From Parachlorella kessleri (taxonomy: Eukaryota > Chlorophyta > Trebouxiophyceae > Chlorellales > Chlorellaceae): DNA of 58,889 nt. Under the pieces are notes generated by a model, which was given only the letters and a program-made list of their open reading frames with translations, was not told the DNA's origin and ran no database searches. Positions 22,921 through 34,407 of this stretch are shown in pieces; the first letter of the stretch is position 1, and every line of letters begins with the position of its first letter. Position numbers and translations under genes: made by a program. Location: NCBI GenBank assembly GCA_001598975.1, contig BBXU01002252.1, positions 1 to 58,889 on the forward strand, written 5' to 3'.

Positions 22921-25900
22921 TCAGCTGCTGTGGTGTTGTAGGAAGGTCACCAGAGTGCCGCTGCCCATCCTGCGGGCCTCACCCAGTGCAGTCCTGCCGG
23001 CAGCATTCACGGCATTCAGGGGTGCACCAACCTCAACTAGAACTGCAACAGCCTGCATGCTCTTCTTTATGACAGCCTCGTGCAGCGCTGTGTTCCCATC
23101 ATTGTCCTGAGCTCCCAGGTCAGCACCCGCCGCGACCAACAGGTCAATGCCATTGATGAAGTCATTCCTGCAGCAGCAGGGAAGGAAGGAGTCTCATAAT
23201 TCACCCTGCAACACAAGTTGGCTTAGGTTGTCATGGAGGAATGCTCCGACTCCCAGGTAGACCAGAGTTCCGGCATATGGCACCTTGTCTCTGCATGAAA
23301 GCATGCTCATGCAACAGTTTACGGCAGGTATCACGGACCTAGCAGGCTCAACCCGGCACTGTTGTGGATTTGCATATCTCAAGCCACAGCTAGCAGAAAA
23401 AGCATGGCATTGGTGCTGATGCCAAGGTCGCAGGGCACTCACAGAGCTGCTATATGCAGGGCTGTCGAGCCGTCGTGGGAAGAAGAATTAACGTCTGCCC
23501 CGGCTTCCAGCAATGCCAGGAGTGCCCTGGGGTGGCAATCCTTCCCTCCAAAACCGGCAGCCATGTGTATAGGCCGCCAGCCCTTGCCCTCTGTCGCCGC
23601 CTCTACGTCTGCCCTGCCGTCCTCCAGTAGTGCCTCCAGAGCTCCCACATGTCCCAGCTGGGCAGCCACGTGTAAGGCTGTGACGCCTCTGTATTGCCCA
23701 TTAGACTGCGCTGTTGGGTCGGCTCCAGCTGCCAGGAGAAGCTTGACGATGGCTGCCTTGGTGTGGGGTTGGGGCGTGCGAGAGTTGAACTGGCATGCAT
23801 CCATCAGGACTGTCCAGCCATCACCGTGTCTAGCCGATACATCAGCGCCGTGGGCCAGCAGAGCCTTCACACACTGCAGGCTGCCCGCCTCAGCTGCAGT
23901 AGCCAGGGTGGTGTAGCCCGCAGTGTCACGCTCGTCTACGCTCGCACCCAGCTCAAGGAGAGTCTCAATGACCTCAGCATGGTCGCTCTTAATGCATGCG
24001 TAGTGGATGGCTGGCACCTGCAACTCTGTGAAGGTGGTGAGGCTGGGGTCCACGCCGCACTCCACCAGAGCTCGGATGACGTCAGTCTTGCCCTGCAGAA
24101 GGGAAATGGCACAGGGATGGGTGTTTGGCCACTGCTGCCTTGCTATACCCTAGCTAGGGCAGTCAGAGCAATGTTGGTACCAGTCGCTTTACTTAGTAAG
24201 CAAGTGCACCCATCCTCTGGAAATAGTTCAGACTCGCACTTTGGCAGGGTTTGTCGAGCTGTCTGCTGAGCAAGCCAAGGAAGAGTACCATGCATGCTTG
24301 ACTAATACCAGAGCCCTCAAGGGCATCTGGGCCACCTGCCACATTGCTGCAAGTCCATGATTGTTCCAAGGCTTGAGGAGAGCTGGCTCACACACCTGCT
24401 CTGCTGCCATGTGTAGGAAGCTGAGCCCACCGTTGATGAGGGTACTCTTGAAGTTAGCCATGGGGACATCAACCCCCATCTCTGCGAGCTCCCTGACGGT
24501 GTCCCCAGTCCACACACCGCTCTCTGCGCCTTTTTGGAGCACTCTGATGGCGATTAGGTCCACCAACGACCCTTCACCATCGGGGCGACCGCTGGTACTG
24601 CGGCTCTCAAGGGCGCCTGGCATGCCAGAGCCGGCTGCCTCCATGTCCATGCTTGCAGTTGCCTGGAGGATCTGTAAGGTGCGTGTGAGGCCCTGCATGC
24701 AGAGGGCAGCAACTTCTGTGTGCCCATCTGTCCCTTCCCAGGCAGACATGCAGCCCCCACCGATAGTTGCAGTCTTGAAAGGAGGGATTCATTCTCCCCG
24801 AAATTTGCGATCAATACCTTAATGCCCGCAGGTATCAGCTGCTATGCAAGGTAAGCATTGCTGCCTAGCAGCTCTCCAATAGTGACATGACCTGGCGAGG
24901 CTGTAGGGAAACTTGGAAGCTCACCCAAACCTGATGCCTGTCCTCACCTGCTGCTTCCCAGCCGCAACCTGCAAAACTTCCACAGCTTCAAGCTGATTGT
25001 AAACCTGAGCAAACTCCGTCGGGGTCCAGCCATTGTGGTTCCTGGCATGGATGTCTGACCCCGCTGCTAGCAACTCATTAATGGTCTCCATTTGGCTGCA
25101 ACAATGTCAAAAAATGGATGCAGTTTTATTTCATAGTGCAGCTTGTATGTCAGCTTCTGCTGCGACCAGCTCTCTTGTGTTTCCACCTGGCTGCCGCAGT
25201 GCAAGGCGCATGGGTTTGAGAGGATGACTCCTAAAAATCTGCCAGCAATTGCAGAGTCTCGAGTAGCAGCACTACAAAAAGCTCCATGTTCCCAAGTTCA
25301 CAACATGAAACGGATCGGACTATTGGACAGCTGGCAAAGCACAAGGCGACTTACCCCTCCTGAGCCGCGGCATGAAGAGGTGTGCCTACACCTGAGGCAA
25401 TAGCTTCCAAGTTTGCGCCGGCAGCCAGCAGCAACCTCACAAAGTCTTTGTGGCCATGGGCTGCCGCAAGGTGCAGGGGCGTCGCACATGTGTCAGCAGT
25501 GGCAGCCTGGATGTCAGCGCCAGCTTTCAGCAGCGCTTCGCCGCATTCAACATTGCCCGACTGGGCAGCGCAGAGAAGAGCGCTGTTGCCATCGCTGCCG
25601 CATGCATTGACGTCCGCTCCAGCTCCAAGCAGGGCCTGTAAGGCAATTGCCTGGCCATGTGCGGCCGCCACAGAAAGCGGCGTTCTGCCACCTTCAGCCC
25701 CGCCGTCAGCATCGGCTCCACACTTCAGCAACGCTTCAATAACCCCTAGGTGGCCGCACTCAGCCGCCACGCCCAGTGGGGTCATGCCAAAATTGTTGAG
25801 GGCTTCGATGTTGGAGCCTGCTGCCAGCAGCGGCCGCACGAAGCTGTCCCTGCCATATATGCCTGCCCAGTGGAGGCTGGTGTCCCCCAGGTTGTCAACC

Positions 25901-27773
25901 GCTACAACGTCCGCCCCTGCTGCCAATAGCGTCTGAAGGACTTCCACGCTGCCTCCTCTTACGGCCAAGTGAAGCGGCGTGTCACTTCCAGGGGCCTTGG
26001 GGTTGACATCATACTCGCCAGCTGTCAGCAGGGTCCGCACAGCAATTGCATCGCCCGCCTCGGCTGCCAGGTGTAGCGGGGTGGATTGGTTGCTGGGCTG
26101 CCGGATGCGCTGATAACCACTCTTGCGGATAAATTCTTCAAATCCCGCAGCACTGCTAAAGGTTGGATCCTCGCGGAAGGCTCTGTTTTGCTTGCGCGAC
26201 TCCTGACGTCCGTTGATGAAAGCACGTTCCTCCAGGGTCTCATTTGGGCCGCCAATGGATGCCTTAGCGTCGCGAGCAAGGTTATCGCTGAAGGACTGCA
26301 CAAGCATGTTGTACAGTTACATTAGCTTGTACGCCATGTCATACTGCTGTGAGTTTCCAAGCCCAGAAGAGCTCCCAAGCCTCCGGTACTTGGTGAGCTG
26401 GTGACACGGTCGCATACATTCGCTGCGCAGGACTTATATGTTGCGGAATGCAATGCAATAGGCCTACAGTCATAGGCTAGTAAAAGACTAGGACTGCCCT
26501 TGTGTTCATCCTGGATTTCTCCCCTTCCACCAAACAGGGCACAGCTGCAGCACACCGCATGATTGCACCAGGCAGACATGGTGAATGCCAAGGCAATGCT
26601 AACTTGCCTGGACCATGTCCTGCACCTCTTCTTCCTCCCTTACTAACTTCTCCAGTAGTGTGATCACCTGCGAAAGTTGCAGACAACTCTGTCACTACCT
26701 TTGACGACCTGAAGCTCGCAATATCAGTCTTTACTGCCATGCCAGCACATACAGCCAAACTGTCAGCGCTGGCAGCCTGGGCCCCGCACATGTTGGTATG
26801 CAGCACTGCCGTACCTGTGCTAGAACATCTTCTGGATCAGCGCCAAGGGCCTCCAGCAGCGCGACGGCTTGCTGCGTCGCCAAGAGGGCCCCAAGCATGT
26901 GGACGTCGCTACAGCGCTCTCCTGCATCACCATGCTAAGCATCTGTGCCTTTTATCATATTGGCAGGGTGAGCTGCCCAATGCGCGCAAACCATGCAGGC
27001 ATACAAGGAAATGCAGGCAGGAAAGTTCACCAACATGGTCAGGCAGCTTCCAAGTGCAGCTGACATGCAAGGTCAGCAGAGAGAGGGACTTGGCGGTCGC
27101 CTTGTTTAGGAACCAATGGAAAAGGGCACCCACCAGCACCCTCCGCCACCTCTCTGGCCCTGTCCAATGCTTTTTCAGCCTCCGTGCTCAGTGGCAGCAT
27201 TGGATTCCCAGTGTCACTAATGTCCAAGAAAGCCTGCTTCTCTCGCTTATTAAGACTTGATGTCTCTACAGCCGCGCGAGCCTCGGCCAACATTACGCCC
27301 TCCCGAATGAGTATGCTCGCAGCAGGGCCTGCAAGCAACCAAGCATTCTGCTGAACACCTCCTACCCCACAGCGTTGGTGGGAGGCCAAGCAGCCTCTGC
27401 TGGGCTTCTCTGGTCACAAAATACCACCCAGAGTGACAGAAACACTTGACCCTACCAACTTACCAGCCTCCTTCAGGACCCCCAGCAGCAGGTGCGCAGG
27501 GTCACAGCTACTGTGCCCCAGGCTGATGGCCTCCTCTTGTGCCAGCTTCACCACTTGCTGCACACTGCCAGTTCCGCCATGGCTGGAGGCCGCTACCTTC
27601 ACTGCTAGCCTGGCTGGCCTGGCAGCCAACTGACGAAGCCTCAGTGTAGGCAAGGCTGCATGTGGTGTGGCTCTTGTTGCTGCCTGGACCAGTTGAGAAG
27701 GAGTGCCTTGAATAGCTCGAAGCCCCGGTTGCCTAAACGGAGTGTGCCTTGAATACTGAATCGCCGCAGCCAT
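22921..27773 (-). CDS. Plastid-targeted Clp N-domain / ankyrin-repeat fusion protein, copy 1
   Basis: Nine exons on the minus strand: 27773-27464, 27328-27134, 26921-26815, 26667-26608, 26295-25355, 25095-24948, 24773-24396, 24092-23443, 23167-22921. Phases agree at every junction (1,1,0,0,2,0,0,2), giving 1011 residues. Residues 1-60 are rich in Ala/Arg/Ser/Thr and end in ARLAVKVAAS, a typical algal chloroplast transit peptide. Residues ~70-205 form a double Clp-N motif: VKLAQEEAISLGHSSCDPAH.LLLGVLKEAG, then EAEKALDRAREVAEG and DVHMLGALLATQQ with LLEALGADPEDVLAQ. A short helical exon (VREEEEVQDMVQ) links this to ankyrin block 1 (~300-587) and, after a linker, ankyrin block 2 (~714-1011). There is no AAA+ ATPase module. 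Clp-N domains bind substrates or adaptors of Clp chaperones and ankyrins bind proteins, so a stromal adaptor or regulator is a reasonable inference, not shown. Confidence 0.88.
26296..26607 (-). other. GC-AG intron at the Clp-N/ankyrin junction, copy 1
   Basis: Donor CAG|GCAAGTTAGC and acceptor TTGTGCAG, phase 0. It joins the last Clp-N exon (DMVQ) to the first ankyrin-side exon (SFSDNLA). The same donor stands at the same position in copy 2 (33337). The interval is written 5' to 3' on the minus strand. Confidence 0.75.
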
Positions 27774-29489
27774 GTCAGTGAGCAGTCTTGAGCCTGATCA
27801 GGGACGGAGCGTCAGCCAGTTCCGCTGCTCGGCCCAGCCAAGGTTGCCACACAGGGCAGCACCTCCCCGGTAAGGTCTCTGGTAAGCTCCCCCTTTGCTC
27901 TGAGCCTGTCAGGAAAGCTCCACTCCAGTGGAGGCCAAGTTTGTAGCGCAAACGGACCAATTGGACCGAGCGCTCCTTGACACAAAAAGCTAGCTTGAGC
28001 GAACCGTCGCTGCCACAACCCAGAAAGCAGGATCAGCAACACCCTAAGCTCCAAGGACGCAGGTAGATCTGCCGAGCGCAGGCACGTTTGCCTCGGATGA
28101 TGTGCTGCCAGCATGCTGCAGCAGCGGCGCGCCAGAGGGCGCGAGGGTGATGTCAGGGCATGTCAAAACCGTTTTGCGATTCCTTTAGCAAACCTTCAAC
28201 GCCGGTGGTTGAAAACTCTGGTACCTGCCCTAGCTTCTCCCGCTCTGTGAGTCCCACGGGTCGTCGGGGCACCATGGGGTGTGCATGATAGCAGAGGTAT
28301 GAACAACTCGCTACTGATGTGGTGGTGAGAGGTCCCCTGTGCTGCCCGCGGTGCCATTCCTCATAACAAAATTGTCACAGCCTGGTTCGACCAAGCAGCA
28401 CGGGGCTGCCAATGACACTCCCTGCAGCCGAGTGGGGATAGCACCGTGGAAAGGCAGCCAACGAGTGAAAGCACGTGGAGTGCACAGCTCTGCTTGCGAA
28501 AGCAGAGGCCTGCTGCAAACCCACCATGAACTCTTGTAGAGGGACTCTTCTGCTGCTACAAAACACAGGAGCCGTTCAACGCCTGGGTGGCAATGCTGGA
28601 TACAGTTCCCTCATGGGCACCCGAGGACGGAGGGCTGGTGTACTACAGAATCATATAACCAGTTGATAAAGGGAGCTGACGGGTTACTTGGAATTGGGCA
28701 GGGGGGAAGAGGGGGGGGTGGGGGTCAATTGGGGTTGGTTCTTGAGCTTGTTCTTGCAACATGCTGCAACAGTAAAAAGTGCATGTTTTTGCTTGTGATG
28801 GCAGGTAGTGCGAACGGAGGAATATTAGGAACTGGACCGACAGGGCTGGTGCAATACTGCTCTAGGGCTTGAGGTTTAGTCCAGCAACTTTCTAGCTTAG
28901 GATCAGCCGTCTTGGCCAAACGGCCTTTCTTGGAGGACACAGCTGCTGGCCAGGAGGGACTCATGTAACTGCCTGGCAACTAGTTGCACCAGTGCATACC
29001 GTGCGTGTGACATGAGTAGCTGTACCAGTGGCAACCTGAGCCGCAGGATGGGCAGGGCTGCAGCACTTGTCTTCCACTCCCCAGGGAAGCGTGAGTCCGC
29101 TCACTGCTAATGCTTCCCATTGTCTGTTGACACTGCCAAACCGCCATTCATGAAGCGGTTTGGCCATTCATAAAATGATGATCCGAGTCCTGGACCGTCG
29201 ATCATGAAGCCACATGCACCTTCTCCTGCCAGCTTCATCAACACATATCTGTAGCACGGTTACACTGTCACACGCACTGCTCTTTGCCACGCATGCCAGT
29301 GGTACAGGTCGAGAACAGCCACTACATAGTCGTATGCGAAATTTCCCAACTTGATTGTGCAGCGGCGCTGGTGCAGCTCGTCTCCTAGGACCTGTCGTTG
29401 CAGCGGTGGGCGCCAACCTCGTCCAGCTAATTAATGAACTATTCGCTACACTTGAAAGCAAAAATCACTACTAATGGCGGGGTTGTGAC
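27774..29489. other. Region between the two Clp-N/ankyrin units
   Basis: Holds the 5' flank of copy 1 (27774-28340), about 550 bases peculiar to this spacer including a G-rich run near 28700-28730, a dispersed GGCAGGTAGTGCGAAC repeat at about 28801-28860, and from about 28890 the 3' flank of copy 2. No coding exon seen. Confidence 0.55.
29260..29264 (-). terminator. TGTAA poly(A) signal of Clp-N/ankyrin copy 2
   Basis: Minus-strand TGTAA about 226 bases past the stop, in the same GGTTACACT context as behind copy 1; its conservation supports function. Confidence 0.55.
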
Positions 29490-32400
29490 TCAGCTGCTAC
29501 GACGTTGCAGAATGGTCACCAGTCTGCCATTTCCCCTCAGGCGGGCCACATCCAGCGAGGTCCTCCCGGAACAATTTGCGACGTTGAGGGGTGCACCAGC
29601 CTCCACAAGCGCTGCAGTAGCTTGCATACAGTTGTTCCTGACAGCGGCGTGCAATGCTGTGTCCCCATTCTTGTCCTGAGCTCTCAAGTCAGCCCCCGCG
29701 GCAGCCAGCAGGTCGATGGCATTGTTATGACCAAGCCTGCACATAAGCAAGAAGGTCAAGAGCGTCAGCATCTAACATGAAGGGTGAGTGGACTAAGCCT
29801 TCATGCAGGACTTGACTTTGTTGGTGAGGTGACTCATGTCACGCACGCAGGCATGTTGCATAGAGTACGTCAGGCCAGGGCATGTAGGCTGGTAAGCACA
29901 TGCAGGGCTTGAAAGCGCACAGGGCAGCCCATTGTATACTGCAGGCAATTGACTGCTAGTAAGATGGGTGTCTAAAGTTGTGAGCGTACATCGCAAGCCA
30001 GTGAGTGCTAGGGTCCCATTCGCAAGGTACTCACCTAGCTGCCATATGCAGGGCTGTCGTGCCATCGTGGGAAGCAGCATTCAGGTCTGCCCCAGCTTCC
30101 AGTAATGCTAGGAGGGCCCCAGGGTGGCACTCCCCAGTATAGCCGACAGCCATGTGTAATGGCCGCCAGCCCTCACTCTCTACCGCTGCGTCCACATCTG
30201 CCCTGCCATCCTCCACTAGTGCTTCAATTGCTCCCACGTTTCCATACCCGGCCGCAGCGTGCAAGGCCGTCACGCCTCCATTGTTGGGAATGTGCGAGCG
30301 CGCTTCAGACTGCTCTGCTGGGTCGGCTCCAGCTGCCAGGAGAAGCCTGACAATGGCTGCCTTGGTGTTGGGTGTGTGCTTGGACGAATCATAAAAGCAC
30401 GCCTCAATCAGGACGGTCAGACCATGGATGTCTCTAGCCGCCACATCAGCGCCATGGGCCAGGAGCGCCTTCACACACTGCAAGCTGCCTGCCTGAGCTG
30501 CCGCTGCCAGGGTGGTGTAGCCAGCAGCATCACGCTCGTCTACGCTTGCACCCAGCTCCAGAAGAGTCTCGATGACCTGAGCATGGTCATTGTTTATGCA
30601 TGCGTAGTGGATAGCTGGCACCTGCAGGTCATTTCCGGTGGGGAGGCTGGGGTGCACACCGCACTCTACCAGGGCTCGGATGACGTCAGTGTTGCCCTGC
30701 AGGGAAGGGGAGAGTTGCTGGTGTTCGAGGACTGCTGTCTTGGTACATGATTGATGTACGTTCATGTAGACGCGCTGCTGCTGCTCCACTCGAGCTCAAG
30801 TGCACCAGTCCCTAGAGGATGTTGAGAGTAGCAGTAAATCAGAGGGTTGTTGACCTATCTGCTGAGCCAGCCGAGTAAGAGTAACATGATTGCTGCTTGC
30901 CAGATCCTCAAAACATCTGGGCCAGGTGCAACATCGCTGCCAAGTCCTTCAACTGTTGCACAGTTTTGGGGGGCTGGCTTACACACCTGCTCTGCAGCCA
31001 TGTGCAGGAAGCTTGGCCCACCGCCGTTATGGGCAAACTTGTAGTTAACCATGGGAACATTTGCCCCCATCTTCGCCAGCTCCCTGACAGTGTCTCCAGA
31101 CCACATGCCGCTCTGTGCCCCATCCTGAAGCACTCCCATGGCGTACAGGTCGGGGCGACCGCTGCTGCTGTGGCTTTTCCTGATGGCTGGCAAGCCAGGG
31201 CCGCCTGCCTCCTTGTCCAGGCTTTCAGTTGCCTGGAGCCGCTGCAAGGAGCTGCCAGAGAGGTCCTGCATGCAGAGGGCAGCAAGTACTATTTGCACAG
31301 CTGCGCCCTCACAAACATAAATGCAACCCCCAACGATAGGCGCAGTCCTGCAAGGAAGGTATGGCATTAATGAACCAGTCCAATCCCTCCAGGAACTTAC
31401 AACCAACACTGTGAAGGGCCCGCAAGCAGCAGCGATTATTAGCATGGGTGGCAGGTAGTGCGAAATAGGGTGTGAGAGTTGAGCTGTACGTACAGTACGG
31501 GGTGCAGAGTGCGCCTGAGTCTTGCCTGAGTTCTGAGTTATGCTAGGTAAGACATGCTGTCTAGCAGCTCTTCAACGACATAGCGAGACTGCATTACAGA
31601 TCACCCTAACTTAATCTCAGTAGCTCACCTGCTTCCCAGCCGCAGACTGCAATACATCCACAGCTTCTAGCTGACTATGAATCTGAGCCCACTCCAACGG
31701 AGTCCGACCACTTTGGTCCCTGGCATGGATGTCTGATCCCGCGGCAAGCAACTCCTTGATGGTCTCCACTTGGCTGCAAGAAAGTCAAGAACGGATGCAT
31801 TTTAGAGCTCATAAAGCAGCTTGCATGTCAGCTTTTGCCACCAGCTCTGCGTTCTTCCCACCTTGCTGCCACAGTGGCAGGTGCATGGTGACATGCTGTT
31901 GGGTCAATCCTAATCCGGTCATCCATGGTTGCAGTCCCAGGTAGCAGCACTACAATGAGCACCAGATCCACAAGACCCCAAAGTACAAGGCAGATCAAGT
32001 CCGTGGACACTTGCTATTTCTCAATGTGCACTGCCTACCACAACCTCGTAGGCACAGCGACCAAGTCACATGGCGGCTTACCCCTCCTGAGCAGCGACAT
32101 GAAGAGGTGTGCCTCCATCTGAGGCAGTAGCTTCCATGCTTGCACCGGCAGCCAATAGCAGCTTCACAAAGTCTTTGTGACCTTGGGCTGCTGCAGTGTG
32201 CAGGGGAGTCATGCACGTCTCCCATGAGTCAGCTTCAGTGTCAGCACCGGCCTTCAGCAGCGCTCTACCAATCTCCACATTGCCCGTCTCGGCAGCGTAG
32301 AGCAGAGCGCTGGTGCAATCGCTGCCCCTTGAATCGGCATCGGCCCCAGCTTCGAGCAGGATCTGTACTGCGGATGCCTGGTGATACATTACCGCCAAGA

Positions 32401-34407
32401 AGAGGGGCGCATTGCCACCCACACGCCCGCCGTCAGGGTCGGCTCCACACTCTAAGAGTGCTTTAATTACCCCTAGGTGGCCATTTGTAGCCGCCACGCC
32501 CAGTGGGGTCATGCCGTAGTTGTCTCGTGCTTCAATATTGCAGCCTGCTGCCACCAGGGGCCGTACACAGCTGTCCCTGGCATGCTCGGCTGCTGAATGG
32601 AGACTGGTCTGCCCCGAGAAGTCGAACGCATCAATGTCTGCCCCTGCTTGCAGCAGCACTTGAAGGACATCCAAGTGGTCCCCTCTGATGGCAAAGTGAA
32701 GGGGGGTGTCATTCACAGGGCCCTTGGCGTTGACATCAAAGCCGCCGGCTGTCAGCAGGGCCCGCACGGCTATCACATCACCCGCTTGGGCTGCCAGGTG
32801 CAGGGGGGTGAGTCGGTCGCTGGGCTGCGGGATGCGCCGAGAACCATTCTTGCGGAGGACTCAACTATACCCACAGCACTCCAGTTTGCTGGATCCTCCC
32901 AGTATTCACTCCCAGGCTCTTGTAACTCCTGCCCTTCCTTGCTAGTTGCGCGCTCCTCCAGGGTATCAACAAGGCCGTCGGTAGGGGATGCCTCGGCATA
33001 GCCAGCAAGGGCATCGCTGTAGCACTGCATAGACATGTCAAACAGTGATGTTAGCTGCAACACCATGGCAAAATGCACTGAGATTACAGAAACAAAACTC
33101 CCATGCCTCCAGCAATTGGCGCATGGGCTGGTGCCTCAAGCCAACACACCAGCTCCACATCCGACTTGTATAATAATAACTGCAAGGCTACGTGCTAACA
33201 GTTGTTTACAAAGTACCAGGAACGCCCATTTGCTTTTTGTCATCACCTCCCTGTTGACCAAGTTGGGCAGCAGCAGCAGCACACACCCTAGTTGCCAAAG
33301 GCAAACATGGTGAACGCCAATGTGATTTACAACTTGCCTGGATTAACTCCTGCACCTCGGCTTCTTCCCTTGCCGTTTTCTTCATTTCTATTAGCAGCTG
33401 CAAGATATGCGGGGAACTTTCTTACCTGAAGCTTGCTATATCAGCATTGTGCGAGGCGAAGACAGTTAGGCAGCACCAGGGGTGGGGTGGGTAGGTGCCA
33501 GCGGGCATCACCGGATATGCAACACGGCCGCACCTGTGCTAAGACAACTTCAGGATATATATTAAGGTGGAAGTTCAGCAGCGCGACGACTTCCTGTGTC
33601 GCCAGGAGGCCTTTCAGCAAGTGGACGGCACTGCATTGCTCTCCTGCACCAACAAGTTAAACAAACAACATCCATGCCCCCAACATATTGGCACGGTGAG
33701 CTGCCAAGTGGGCATGACATGCAGGCATTTTTAGAGTTGCAGGCAGGACAGTCCGTTCAGTTGGCCTGAAAGCTTCCAGGCGCCGATGGCATGGCAATGA
33801 AGCTGAGTGACACGGCAAGGGAGTTGCCAGTTGCATCATGTGGGGAACTGTAGCACAGGCAAGAATACCCACCAGAAGACTGCGCCACCTCTCTTGCGAT
33901 GTTGAGTGCTTCTTCAGCCTCTGTGCTCAGAGGCAGCACTGCATTTGCGCTGTCACTAACGCCCATGAAAGCCTGCTTCTTCTGCTTGCTTTGCACTGCT
34001 GCTTCCACAGCCGTGCGGGCCCCTGCCAACACTACACCCTACCCTAATGAGTATGCTTGCAGCAGGGCCTGCAAGCAACCAAAAATTGTGCTGACCACCT
34101 GTCAGCCGCATAGTGGGTGGAGACCAAGGAAAGTCTGCAGCGCTTTCCTCCTGGCCACCCAAAAGTGCGATCCAAGGTGACAGTGCAAAACCAACTCACA
34201 AGCCAACTCACCAGCCTCCTTCAGGACCCCCAGCAACAGGTGCGCAGGCTCACAGCTACTGTGCCCCAGGCTGATCGCCTTCTCTTGTGCCAGCCTCACC
34301 ACTTGCTGCATACTGCCACTTGCGCCATGGCTGGAGGCTCCCACCTTCACTGCTAGCCTGGCTGGCCTGGCAGCGGACTGACAGGGTGTCTGGAGATGCT
34401 TTGTCAT
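29490..34407 (-). pseudogene. Clp N-domain / ankyrin fusion, copy 2 (probably decayed)
   Basis: All nine exons of copy 1 can be found: 34407-34212, 34068-33873, 33643-33534, 33397-33338, 33024-32082, 31773-31629, 31347-30987, 30696-30035, 29736-29490. Damage relative to copy 1: the first ~60 residues (transit peptide) are missing and replaced by a short unrelated start; exon 2 has one extra base (ATTAGGGTAGGGTG), giving an early stop; exon 5 lacks one base in the GTATAGTTGAGTCC stretch near 32855, giving a stop at 32773; exon 7 begins with an extra G after its CAG acceptor, although the internal TTTGTGAG acceptor (exon from 31307) would restore the phase. Ankyrin exons 8 and 9 remain open and well conserved (662 and 247 bases). 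It is either a pseudogene or a gene hit by consensus errors. Confidence 0.75.
31440..31555 (+). repeat. Dispersed GGCAGGTAGTGCGAA repeat inside an intron of copy 2
   Basis: Related sequences, sharing GGCAGGTAGT, GAACAGGGAG-like and CTTGAGTCTTGCCTGAGTTC blocks, lie at about 28801-28860, 46036-46132 and 46150-46210. Copy 1 lacks it at the matching intron, so it was inserted after the duplication. Confidence 0.6.

Larger units (their letters stand above)
22330..28340 (-). repeat. Tandem duplication unit 1 of the Clp-N/ankyrin gene
   Basis: Aligns from 3' flank to 5' flank with about 28890-34880. Both ends are recognisable: a TTGCACCAGTGGCAACCTG-like block on the 3' side and a GGTCGTCGGGGCAC block on the 5' side. 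Confidence 0.85.

Noticed and set aside
24228..24395. Read-through of Clp-N/ankyrin exon 7 past 24396
   Set aside because: The CAG|GTGTGT donor followed by the CTGCAG acceptor at 24093 joins AAEQ to GKTDVIRALVECG, an in-phase ankyrin, and the same junction exists in copy 2.
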